Of a DNA stretch of 12,547 nucleotides, positions 1-5,640 are shown one piece after another; the stretch's first letter is position 1, and every line of letters starts with the position of its first letter. The notes beneath the pieces are model-generated. The model made no database searches. It had not been told where the DNA came from and saw nothing but the letters and a program-made list of their open reading frames with translations. Location: NCBI GenBank assembly GCA_045631425.1, contig JAZQUR010000047.1:1-12547 (forward strand), written 5' to 3'. The position numbers were made by a program, and so were the translations under genes. The stretch comes from Treponema_I sp045631425. Lineage in GTDB: Bacteria > Spirochaetota > Spirochaetia > Treponematales > Treponemataceae.

Positions 1-91
1 CGAATTTCTGTGCAGTTATACTATAACTATCATTTGAATTTAAATAATGAGCTACAATTTCTGCTTTCTTTTTTAAAGTTAATTTAGACAT
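1..91 (-). CDS. IS3-family transposase OrfA, N-terminal 30 codons (partial)
   Basis: The frame opens with ATG at 91-89 and is still open at base 1, giving 30 residues that begin MSKLTLKKKAEIVAHYL. This is the usual first helix of the OrfA helix-turn-helix that binds the terminal repeats of IS3-family elements, with the typical K-E-I-V pattern. A GGAGGT ribosome site (103-108) lies 11 nt upstream, which fixes the start. That site sits inside a hairpin, described separately. OrfB with the DDE catalytic residues and the programmed frameshift would be off the window to the left. It is too short for ORF calling, so the family assignment rests on the N-terminus plus the adjacent IS terminus. Confidence 0.6.
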   Translation of the reverse strand, partial: MSKLTLKKKAEIVAHYLNSNDSYSITAQKF

Positions 92-136
92 AAAAAAAGT
101 GTACCTCCAAAAATTGTCTCCAACTTTTGGGGTACA
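1..136 (-). mobile_element. IS3-family insertion sequence, left end only (runs off window)
   Basis: On the minus strand the element begins TGTACCCCAAAAGTTGGAG, which has the TG start and TGTAC terminus usual for IS3-family ends of the IS150 type. It is followed 45 nt later by the ATG of a small protein that resembles IS3 OrfA. The rest of the element lies left of the window, so the other inverted repeat, orfB and the target duplication cannot be checked. The three bases just outside (137-139) would be one copy of a 3-bp target duplication if the end is placed correctly. The boundary is inferred from the terminus consensus. Confidence 0.7.
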
Positions 137-139
137 CTT
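97..139 (-). promoter_or_regulatory. Hairpin at IS end burying the transposase ribosome site
   Basis: Arms 97-113 and 125-139 are near-perfect inverted repeats (AAGTGTACC plus CCAAAA), with an 11-nt loop and one extra base in one arm. In a minus-strand transcript entering from outside the element, the 3' arm contains the GGAGGT ribosome site of orfA, so folding would hide it. Similar shielding from read-through transcripts is known for some insertion sequences such as IS10. Here it is inferred from sequence alone. Confidence 0.5.
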
Positions 140-192
140 CATTGAAGGAAATTCAATTCTCGGGATTTTTTTTTGCTTTCTAACTGATAAAT

Positions 193-246
193 AAAAAAGC
201 TAATGCAAGTGAACAGTCACAAAATCAGCAATTATCCACCTGCATT
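193..246 (-). terminator. Probable uraA terminator
   Basis: Read on the minus strand, AATGCAGGTG (246-237) pairs with CACTTGCATT (211-202) over 10 positions with one G-U pair and a 25-nt loop. AGC and a run of six T (198-193) follow. It lies 12 nt after the uraA stop. The large loop makes it a moderate rather than a strong terminator. Confidence 0.45.
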
Positions 247-257
247 CATCAATTAAT

Positions 258-1574
258 CTATTCTGATTTTTCTTCTTTACTAGCTTTTACAGGAATGATT
301 AGATTTAAGAAGATACCAACCAAAGTTGCAAGAGCTACACCGCCAAGTTCGAAAGTGAAGTTCTTTCCAACAGCGAATTTTAATAGTCCGCCACCAATAC
401 CAATTACCATAATTACAGAAGAAATTGTAAGATTTCTCTTATCTTGATAATCAACACCACTTTCTACGATTGTGCGTAATCCACTAGAAGCAATCAATCC
501 GTAAAGAAGCATTGAAATACCGCCCATAACAGGTCCTGGAATTGTTTGGATTAAAGCACCAAATTTTTGGAAGAATGATAAAATCAAAGCAAAAACAGCA
601 GCACCCCCAATTACCCAAACAGAATAAACTTTTGTAATTGCCATAACACCGATATTTTCACCGTATGTTGTGTTTGGAGGTCCACCCCATGCAGCAGCCC
701 AAGCAGTTGCAAGACCATCACCTAACAAAGTTCTGTGAAGTCCTGGGTCTTTGTAGAAATCTCTACCAACAACACGAGAAGTTACCATTGTATCACCTAA
801 GTGTTCACAAATTGTTGCAAGAGAAACGATGATAAATGTGATAATTGCCACAAGATTGAATTTTGGAGCCAACCAGAAGTATGAGCCATCAGCAGCTTGT
901 TGTAAGAAAGGAAGCCCAAACCATTTTGCTTCTGCAACTGGTGTAAAATCAATTAATTTATAAGCTGGGAAGAAACAGCCCATTATCAAAGTAAATAAAT
1001 ATCCACCCACAAGACCAATTAAAATTGAAATTGTGTTGAAAAATCCCTTTAAGAAAATACTTGCGATAATTGCAATTGCCAAAGTTACGATTGCAATAGA
1101 AAAGTAAACTAAAGAATAATTTCCAGCACCATCATACATTGCAGATTGCATAGCAGTTGGAGCAAGATTCAAACCGATAACGATGATTACAGAACCAATT
1201 ACAACAGGTGGCAAAGCCTTATCAAGCCATTTTGTTCCAGCAATTTTTACGATTCCTGCAACAATAGCGTAAAAAATACCAGCACAAAGAGCACCACCTA
1301 AAGCGTATTGAATACCGTACTGTTGGCTAATTCCTGTTAAGGCTGGAATAAAAGCAAAAGAAGACCCCAAGAAGGCTGGAACCTTTGCACCTGTACAAAG
1401 AATATAAATCAATGTACCAGTTCCTGCTGTAAACAAAGCAGTTGAAGGGCTTAAGCCAGTTAAAAGTGGAACAAGAATTGTTGCTCCAAACATAGCAAAC
1501 ACGTGTTGGAAACTTAATGGAATCCAACGAGCCAAAGGTGGACGGTCATTTGGTCCAAAATACTGTGAACTCAT
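258..1574 (-). CDS. uraA: Uracil permease, NCS2 (nucleobase:cation symporter 2) family
   Basis: A 438-residue polytopic inner-membrane protein, close to the length of E. coli UraA (429), with about 14 hydrophobic segments. UraA imports uracil with protons and feeds the pyrimidine salvage pathway. Family hallmarks include the N-terminal PxxLQH-like stretch (here PLSFQHVFAMFG, about residues 19-30) and the loop helix ATICEHLGDT, whose Glu257 corresponds to the substrate-binding Glu of UraA. GGPPNTTYGENIG follows (297-309), with Glu306 as the second key acidic residue. The NTTYGENIG form is typical of uracil rather than xanthine or urate transporters. The start at 1574 has AGGAG (1587-1591) 12 nt upstream and a clear promoter. 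It is a single-gene unit, divergent from the ttcA-like gene. No pyrimidine attenuator is obvious in its short leader. Confidence 0.93.
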   Translation of the reverse strand: MSSQYFGPNDRPPLARWIPLSFQHVFAMFGATILVPLLTGLSPSTALFTAGTGTLIYILCTGAKVPAFLGSSFAFIPALTGISQQYGIQYALGGALCAGIFYAIVAGIVKIAGTKWLDKALPPVVIGSVIIVIGLNLAPTAMQSAMYDGAGNYSLVYFSIAIVTLAIAIIASIFLKGFFNTISILIGLVGGYLFTLIMGCFFPAYKLIDFTPVAEAKWFGLPFLQQAADGSYFWLAPKFNLVAIITFIIVSLATICEHLGDTMVTSRVVGRDFYKDPGLHRTLLGDGLATAWAAAWGGPPNTTYGENIGVMAITKVYSVWVIGGAAVFALILSFFQKFGALIQTIPGPVMGGISMLLYGLIASSGLRTIVESGVDYQDKRNLTISSVIMVIGIGGGLLKFAVGKNFTFELGGVALATLVGIFLNLIIPVKASKEEKSE

Positions 1575-1632
1575 TTTTTAGTTTTTCTCCTATAAGAATA
1601 CTTTTTCAAGCAAATTTTGCTCAAATTGATTT

Positions 1633-1662
1633 ATTATACCACAGGATATTTTAGATTCGCAA
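1633..1662 (-). promoter_or_regulatory. uraA promoter (sigma-70 type, extended -10)
   Basis: On the minus strand, TTGCGA (1662-1657) and TATAAT (1638-1633) are 18 bp apart. The -10 is preceded by TGTGG, giving TGG before TATAAT. Transcription should start near 1626, leaving a leader of about 50 nt. The core TGGTATAATAAATCA (1641-1627) is repeated exactly upstream of the mrr-like gene. Confidence 0.75.
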
Positions 1663-1685
1663 GATTTTTGATATAATAATATCAA
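1649..1685 (+). promoter_or_regulatory. Divergent promoter for the ttcA-like gene, with palindrome
   Basis: A perfect TATAAT (1672-1677) is preceded by TG one base away, an extended -10. The -35 match (1649-1654, TTTTAG) is poor. The -10 lies inside a perfect palindrome, TTGATAT-AATA-ATATCAA (1668-1685), which could be a repressor site. It overlaps the uraA -35 region, so the two divergent promoters would compete. If used, it gives a leader of about 300 nt that contains repeat copy A. Confidence 0.5.
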
Positions 1686-1755
1686 ATACATATTAAAAGT
1701 GTTCAAGTATTTTTTTTACAACTTGGGCTTAGACAAATTACCTAAAATATATCTG

Positions 1756-1972
1756 TCTACCCACGACACGCAGAAAGTCGTGTCTAACAGCAATCCCAAT
1801 CATGTAAAAAACAGAACTCTAAAATTCCAAAACCAACATAATATGCCCAGAGTCCAGAGACCGGCAAGGTCTTTGGTCGTGCAAGGAAAGGTTGGGGTTT
1901 GGGGAAGGAAAAACTTCGCTTCGAAATAGATGGTTTTCCTTCCCCAAAAAGTTTACCAGCTTTTCAAAGCTG
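1756..1972 (+). repeat. Structured dispersed repeat, copy A (upstream of ttcA-like gene)
   Basis: This is a GC-richer island with ordered hairpins. CACGAC/GTCGTG is at 1762-1782, and CCAGAGACC/GGTCTTTGG at 1854-1876 (9 bp, one G-U). A perfect 15-bp stem lies at 1898-1912 with 1934-1948, and CAGCTTT-TC-AAAGCTG at 1957-1972. It aligns collinearly with the reverse complement of 5149-5376. Blocks 1793-1824 and 1931-1972 (34 of 42 bases identical) match clearly, as do CTTTGGTCGT at 1871-1880 and AGGAAAG at 1884-1890. The last hairpin ends 14 nt before the downstream ATG. An open frame through it (1699-1929) has no protein-like features. Function is unknown: a structured leader RNA or a mobile palindromic element are both possible. 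Confidence 0.75.
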
Positions 1973-1986
1973 AAAAAGGAAAAATA

Positions 1987-2694
1987 ATGGCACAACCAAA
2001 ACTTTTTAGCATTATAGACAAAGCGATTTTTGATTATAAATTGATAGAAGAAGGCGACCGTATCCTTGTTGGAGCTTCTGGAGGAAAAGATTCCACAGCT
2101 TTAATCGAATATTTTGCGGCACGAAAAAAGCAAAACCGTGAAAACTTTGACTTTGCCTGTCTTCACGTGGAAACCGAAATTGGCTCTCCTCTATCACAAG
2201 GATTATTGGATTTATTTCACAAGTGGGATGTGGAGCCAATTATCATAAAGGTTGATGTTTTGGGAAGGCTAAAACCTGGAAAATCTATGAATTGTTGGTG
2301 GTGCTCAACTCAACGTCGCACAGAGCTAAACAATTACGCCATAGAAAAAGGCTTTAACAAAATTGCCCTAGGCCACCACCTAGACGACATTCTAGAAACT
2401 CTCCTTATGAATATGCTAAACAAAGGGGAACTTTCCACAATGCCACCTCGCCTAAAATACAACCAATATCCAGTTACAATAATTCGACCACTTTGCATGG
2501 CAGACGAGCAAACCATCATCCAACACGCAAATCAAGCTGGTTACATTTGTGACACTTGTACTTGCAATTATCAAGACAACTCTGGCAGAAAAAAAGCCCG
2601 TTCAAAACTCCAAGACTTAACCCAAGGAAGCCCACTGGAAAAACGACGGATTTTTGAGTCACTGAAAAATATTCGCACAGAATATTTGCCATAA
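1987..2694 (+). CDS. TtcA-like PP-loop ATPase (tRNA thiolation family)
   Basis: A 235-residue cytoplasmic protein. The PP-loop SGGKDS (31-36) binds ATP and adenylates the target base. TtcA proteins then insert sulfur at C32 of tRNA using an Fe-S cluster. The visible family pattern is GHHLDD (129-134) after CWWC (Cys103, Cys106), with a C-terminal cysteine group at Cys188, Cys191 and Cys193. TtcA uses CxxC plus one later Cys for its cluster, so an extra cysteine here is notable. The protein is also shorter than E. coli TtcA (about 310), so it may be a TtcA-like subfamily with another target. The start at 1987 is chosen because AAAGGA (1975-1980) lies 6 nt upstream. The in-frame ATG at 1930 falls inside a hairpin of copy A and has no ribosome site. 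The gene is alone on the plus strand and convergent with the HD gene. Confidence 0.8.
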   Translation: MAQPKLFSIIDKAIFDYKLIEEGDRILVGASGGKDSTALIEYFAARKKQNRENFDFACLHVETEIGSPLSQGLLDLFHKWDVEPIIIKVDVLGRLKPGKSMNCWWCSTQRRTELNNYAIEKGFNKIALGHHLDDILETLLMNMLNKGELSTMPPRLKYNQYPVTIIRPLCMADEQTIIQHANQAGYICDTCTCNYQDNSGRKKARSKLQDLTQGSPLEKRRIFESLKNIRTEYLP

Positions 2695-2703
2695 TCCACA
2701 AAA

Positions 2704-2752
2704 AAAAAGACCTGCCAAATATCAGTTTTCCATCAATTTAGCAAGTCTTTTT
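2704..2752. terminator. Bidirectional terminator between ttcA-like and HD genes
   Basis: Arms 2704-2720 and 2736-2752 can pair over 17 positions, with a 15-nt loop. A run of eight A on the left gives the minus strand its U tract, and five T on the right give the plus strand a shorter one. On the minus strand the two irregular positions are G-U pairs, while on the plus strand they are C-A mismatches. It therefore serves the minus-strand operon (stop at 2780) better than the plus-strand gene (stop at 2694). Confidence 0.8.
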
Positions 2753-2779
2753 CTCAATCTATTTATTTTCAATTAATTT

Positions 2780-3397
2780 TTATTCGTCTTTTATCCAACC
2801 ATGTTTGATGGCTTCTTGAATGTTGATTTCAAGCCACTTCCACAATTCTGGCATATTTTCCTTTACAACTGCAAGACGAGCTTCTACTTTTGTTCGGGAA
2901 ACATTTCCCTCTTTCCAAGTGCAGCCTTCTGTAAGTGTGTTGTGTAAAAATGGCTGAACTCTATCCATACAGTTTGCATAAATAGAATCGGGAGTTTTCA
3001 TTTCATCAAACTCTTCCCAAAGAGAACGAATCTCTGCGCCCTGTTCAGCTGGTAGTTGGGAGAAAAGTTTATCAGCGGCGGCAGCTTCATTTGCGGCCTT
3101 AGATTTGTTTGCTTCCACGTCAAAAGCAAATGTATCACCAGCATAAATCTCTATCAAATCATGGACAACTAGCATTTTCACAACTCTGCCAATATCAGGC
3201 TTTATTTTTACATGCTCAGAAAAAAGTAAAGCCATAACTGCAATGTGCCAAGAATGCTCTGCATCATTTTCACGGCGGGAACCGTCAATCAACATAGTTC
3301 GACGAAAAATTTGTGTCATTTTGTCGATTTCAGCCACGAACTTTAACTGTTGATCTAAGCGAAGATTTCCACATCCTACAAAACTTTCAATGCCCAT
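2780..3397 (-). CDS. HD-domain phosphohydrolase, YfbR/HDDC2-like 5'-deoxynucleotidase
   Basis: A 205-residue cytoplasmic protein of the HD_3 group. Family members such as E. coli YfbR and human HDDC2 dephosphorylate deoxynucleoside 5'-monophosphates with a divalent metal. The expected metal ligands are in order: His48 in ENDAEHSWH (43-51), His79-Asp80 in VVHDLIEIYAGD (77-88) and Asp145 in NCMDRVQP. The early IFRRTML stretch (30-36) also fits the family. Length is normal. The start at 3397 is supported by a strong GGGAGGA site (3402-3408). It is the last gene of the minus-strand operon, 30 nt after the small membrane protein gene, and is followed by a terminator. The exact nucleotide substrate cannot be read from sequence. 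Confidence 0.85.
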   Translation of the reverse strand: MGIESFVGCGNLRLDQQLKFVAEIDKMTQIFRRTMLIDGSRRENDAEHSWHIAVMALLFSEHVKIKPDIGRVVKMLVVHDLIEIYAGDTFAFDVEANKSKAANEAAAADKLFSQLPAEQGAEIRSLWEEFDEMKTPDSIYANCMDRVQPFLHNTLTEGCTWKEGNVSRTKVEARLAVVKENMPELWKWLEINIQEAIKHGWIKDE

Positions 3398-3427
3398 AAA
3401 ATCCTCCCGTATTTTACACTTTAATAG

Positions 3428-3736
3428 TTATTCGATATCTTTTTTTGCTGATTTTTTGTATTTAGTTTTGAAAATCGGATCTAACTTGTCCTCAAGATTG
3501 TACTTTTGAAATGCCCATTGTACGATTTTTTGGTACAAAAACATTCCCAAAAACAAAGCAACAACAATTATCACCATCAAACTAAGAGCAAAAGCTGTAA
3601 TCATTGGTTCAGATGGCAATTTGATAAAAATAAATCCTGAAATCACTAGTAATGTTGAAGCAATTACTAAAAATAAAAGAACACTAACCAAAGTTCCACA
3701 AACAATAAATAAAATACTATTACCTTTTTTTGTCAT
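3428..3736 (-). CDS. Small membrane protein of unknown function
   Basis: 102 residues that I do not recognise. Two strongly hydrophobic segments (about 8-38 and 44-68) suggest an inner-membrane hairpin. A charged tail of about 33 residues rich in Lys and Asp (ending KKSAKKDIE) is probably cytoplasmic, by the positive-inside rule. There are no cysteines with a lipobox context and no catalytic motif. The start at 3736 follows an AAGGAA site (3742-3747), and the gene starts 12 nt after the lspA stop, so it is almost certainly co-transcribed and translationally close to lspA. Its place behind the lipoprotein signal peptidase hints at an envelope role, but that is only context. Confidence 0.7.
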   Translation of the reverse strand: MTKKGNSILFIVCGTLVSVLLFLVIASTLLVISGFIFIKLPSEPMITAFALSLMVIIVVALFLGMFLYQKIVQWAFQKYNLEDKLDPIFKTKYKKSAKKDIE

Positions 3737-3748
3737 TTTTTTTCCTTA

Positions 3749-4315
3749 TTAATTTTCTTCAGATTTCTTTTTTTCTTCTTTCGAAACTTGATTTATCACA
3801 GAAATCACAAGCAAAATTGCACAAACCATTACAAATGAGTCTGCTACGTTGAAAGTTGGAAATCTTTCCATACCCAAAATGCCATAAAATTTTACATCAA
3901 TAAAATCAACAACGCCTTGAGGACGGAAAATTCTATCGAAAATATTTCCAAATCCACCACCAAGAACGCCACAAATTAACCAACGCTGATAATAAGAGAA
4001 ATCGTTACTTCTAAAGTAAATTACCAATGCAAAAATCAACACAACTAAAGGCATAAACGAAAGAAAAATTGCTCGAAGCGATGTTGAAAGATTGCTTCCC
4101 ATGCTAAAAGCAGCACCAAGATTTCTCACGTGAACGATTCTCAAAAAATCACCCAAAAAGGAAAACTTGATTGTGTATAAAGGAATGTTTTTGATTACTA
4201 AAATCTTTGTAATTTGATCTAAAGCAAAAACAGCTACCATAAAAATAATTGGAATTAATTTATGGGCGATTGTTTCCTTAGTTTTAAATTCAACTTGTAC
4301 AGTATCTGCTGTCAT
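3749..4315 (-). CDS. lspA: Lipoprotein signal peptidase (signal peptidase II)
   Basis: A 188-residue aspartic peptidase of the inner membrane that removes signal peptides from prolipoproteins after Lgt has lipidated the lipobox cysteine. Conserved boxes appear in order: DQITKIL (33-39), VRNLGAAFS (63-71), GGGFGNIFDR (119-128), GVVDFIDV (134-141) and FNVADSF (155-161). Asp137 and Asp159 match the catalytic pair. There are four hydrophobic helices (about 20-36, 81-101, 112-128 and 158-176). The Lys-Glu-rich tail is unusual only in being long. Start at 4315 is chosen because GAGGA precedes it. A longer reading from 4363 would overlap nif3 and adds no family sequence. It begins 16 nt after the nif3-like stop. 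The lipoprotein at 6601-7335 would be a natural substrate. Confidence 0.93.
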   Translation of the reverse strand: MTADTVQVEFKTKETIAHKLIPIIFMVAVFALDQITKILVIKNIPLYTIKFSFLGDFLRIVHVRNLGAAFSMGSNLSTSLRAIFLSFMPLVVLIFALVIYFRSNDFSYYQRWLICGVLGGGFGNIFDRIFRPQGVVDFIDVKFYGILGMERFPTFNVADSFVMVCAILLVISVINQVSKEEKKKSEEN

Positions 4316-4331
4316 TTTTTTCCTCAATATT

Positions 4332-5099
4332 TTACATATTTGTTGGTGCATCAATAAATACACCTTGAATATCAGTTTCTTTATTTAATTTTTCCATAAC
4401 TAGTGAAACGCCTACAGTTTCAGAATTGTAGTGACCACATGCAATTACAGAAATATTGTTTTCTTTGATAGGATGAAAAAGCTCGTGGCCAATTTCCCCA
4501 GTGATGTATAAATCCACATTTTCACTCATTGCTTGGTAAACTTCTTCCCCTGCCCCACCAGAAACGATAGCAACAGTTTCAATTTGCTTTTTACCAAAGT
4601 CCAAAATCATATTTGGTTTTTCATTTTCTTTGAAAAGGATTTTACAAATTTCATCGATTGTTTTTGGAGTTTTGAACTTGCCTTTCACTCCAATATCCAT
4701 GCCACGCCAAATTCCAAAACCGGACAAATCTTCTAATCCGAGACGGAAAGCAAGTCCGTAGTTATTTCCAACAAGTTTATTTGCATCAAGTGGGATGTGA
4801 CAAGCAAAAAGAGCCACATCATTTTTGATAAGTTTTGCTATGCGATTGTAGTGTCCACCTGTAACTGGCTCACTATTTACCCAAAAAAGCCCGTGATGAA
4901 CAAAAAGAAGATCTGCATTTTCTGCAACAGCTTTGTCGATGGTTTCCTGACAAGCATCCACAGCGAAAGCAACTTTTTTTATTTGCTTAACATCAGGTTG
5001 GCTATTTTGAACTTGGACACCGTTTCGAGATGGATCAGCGCCAAAATCTTCCATATGTAAAAAATCATTAAAATATTTGCTTAATTCATTTAATGTCAT
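4332..5099 (-). CDS. NIF3-like dinuclear metal-binding protein (DUF34 family)
   Basis: 255 residues, the normal length for the short bacterial form without the inserted PII-like domain. The family's two-metal site is complete: His68-His69 in LLFVHHGLFW, His101 and Asp105 in CHIPLDANK, and His223 with Glu227 in CGHYNSETVG. GEIGHE (201-206) is another family box. These proteins form hexameric rings. They are often annotated as GTP cyclohydrolase I type 2, but the physiological reaction is not settled. It is first in an operon with lspA, the small membrane protein and the HD nucleotidase. No ribosome site is seen before the ATG, and the predicted transcription start is only two or three bases upstream, so a leaderless message is likely. 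Confidence 0.9.
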   Translation of the reverse strand: MTLNELSKYFNDFLHMEDFGADPSRNGVQVQNSQPDVKQIKKVAFAVDACQETIDKAVAENADLLFVHHGLFWVNSEPVTGGHYNRIAKLIKNDVALFACHIPLDANKLVGNNYGLAFRLGLEDLSGFGIWRGMDIGVKGKFKTPKTIDEICKILFKENEKPNMILDFGKKQIETVAIVSGGAGEEVYQAMSENVDLYITGEIGHELFHPIKENNISVIACGHYNSETVGVSLVMEKLNKETDIQGVFIDAPTNM

Positions 5100-5107
5100 A
5101 GTACTTT

Positions 5108-5136
5108 AATATAATGCGAAAAGCCATAAAAAGCAA
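5108..5136 (-). promoter_or_regulatory. Promoter of the nif3-lspA operon, near-leaderless
   Basis: On the minus strand, TTGCTT (5136-5131) and TATATT (5113-5108) are separated by exactly 17 bp. Initiation about seven bases on falls near 5101-5102, while the ATG begins at 5099. The lack of any Shine-Dalgarno sequence agrees with leaderless translation. An upstream promoter behind repeat copy B cannot be excluded. Confidence 0.55.
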
Positions 5137-5148
5137 TATTGGGCGGGA

Positions 5149-5376
5149 CAGCTTTGGAAAGCTGGGAAACTTTACGAGGGAAGAAAACCCTTTTTTTCGA
5201 TGAAAAGGGCAAATTGCTACGAGTCTCGCAATTTGTCCTCGTGCACCCCTCTTTCCTAAAAAGACGACCAAAGGGTGTGCCCTTTGGAATCCCCGATAAT
5301 TCTGGTTTTAGAGAGGGTTCCTTACGTGATTGGGATGGATTTCGGAAACGGCTGTTCCAGAGATTCTCTTGGTAGC
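5149..5376 (-). repeat. Structured dispersed repeat, copy B (upstream of nif3-like gene)
   Basis: This is the inverted, diverged partner of 1756-1972. In minus orientation it shows CCAAGAG-AAT-CTCTGG (5372-5357), then CCAAAGGG-CACA-CCCTTTGG (5287-5268). Next comes a multibranched part closed by ACGAGG (5242-5237) with CCTCGT (5179-5174). That encloses CAAATTGC/GCAATTTG (5235-5228 with 5217-5210) and CCCTTTT/AAAAGGG (5209-5203 with 5194-5188). Last is CAGCTTT-CC-AAAGCTG (5164-5149). The order equals copy A, but copy B has an extra hairpin of about 30 nt. Short open frames on both strands here (5139-5375, 5086-5271) are by-products of the stems. The element ends 12 bp before the nif3 -35 box. 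Confidence 0.75.
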
Positions 5377-5592
5377 TCTCGTATTTGGGTTTGATTTTAG
5401 GAACGACCTTACATGCGTTCCGTGTTTAGACAACGGATAAGTTTTTACAAAACATTTCAGCTGCTACAGTTGTTTTGGTTGTTGAGCCAGTGGTCGCAGT
5501 CGATGCAGCCGAATCAGTCTAAGAAAATACAGAGGTCAAATCAAAAAAAAATGCGGTCACTTTGGACCAGAAATCAGTGATAAAAAAACTAT
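5377..5592. other. Intergenic stretch with possible decayed coding remnant
   Basis: No gene is supported here. GGAACG/CGTTCC (5400-5421) forms a short hairpin. A plus-strand frame from about 5441 reads an Ala/Val-rich stretch (AATVVLVVEPVVAVDAAESV), meets TAA near 5520, then continues in frame without further stops into the AT-rich region. This could be a gene remnant or chance low complexity, and there is no start with a ribosome site. Confidence 0.3.
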
Positions 5593-5638
5593 TGTGTCAT
5601 TTTGATACTGTACAAACGGTCTTTTTTGACACAGTATA
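5593..5638. promoter_or_regulatory. Candidate upstream activator site for the sigma-54 promoter
   Basis: TGTGTCA (5593-5599) with TGACACA (5627-5633), and ATACTGT (5605-5611) with ACAGTAT (5631-5637), are exact inverted pairs that interlock. They lie about 230-275 bp upstream of the predicted hsp20 transcription start, a workable distance for an enhancer-binding activator. The two halves can also be read as a direct repeat, TTTGATACTGTA and TTTGACACAGTA, 24 bp apart, so a decayed tandem repeat is an alternative. Confidence 0.35.
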
Positions 5639-5640
5639 TC

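Noticed and set aside
97..139. IS-end hairpin as a transcription terminator
   Set aside because: On the minus strand T-rich bases do follow it, but the stem holds the orfA ribosome site and the ATG lies just downstream, so sequestering of translation fits better.
1699..1929. 76-codon open frame before the ttcA-like gene
   Set aside because: It is made of repeat copy A, its stems explain the low stop density, it has no ribosome site and no protein-like pattern, and the homologous frame is not kept in copy B.
1930..1986. N-terminal extension of the ttcA-like protein from ATG 1930
   Set aside because: The start lies in the loop of a 15-bp hairpin without a ribosome site, while ATG 1987 has AAAGGA at good distance and begins the conserved part.
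4316..4363. 16-codon N-terminal extension of LspA
   Set aside because: It overlaps the end of the nif3-like gene, and the start at 4315 has its own ribosome site.
5086..5375. Open frames on both strands over repeat copy B
   Set aside because: Frames on both strands of a hairpin-rich repeat; the plus frame starts with TTG and has no ribosome site, and neither shows family motifs.
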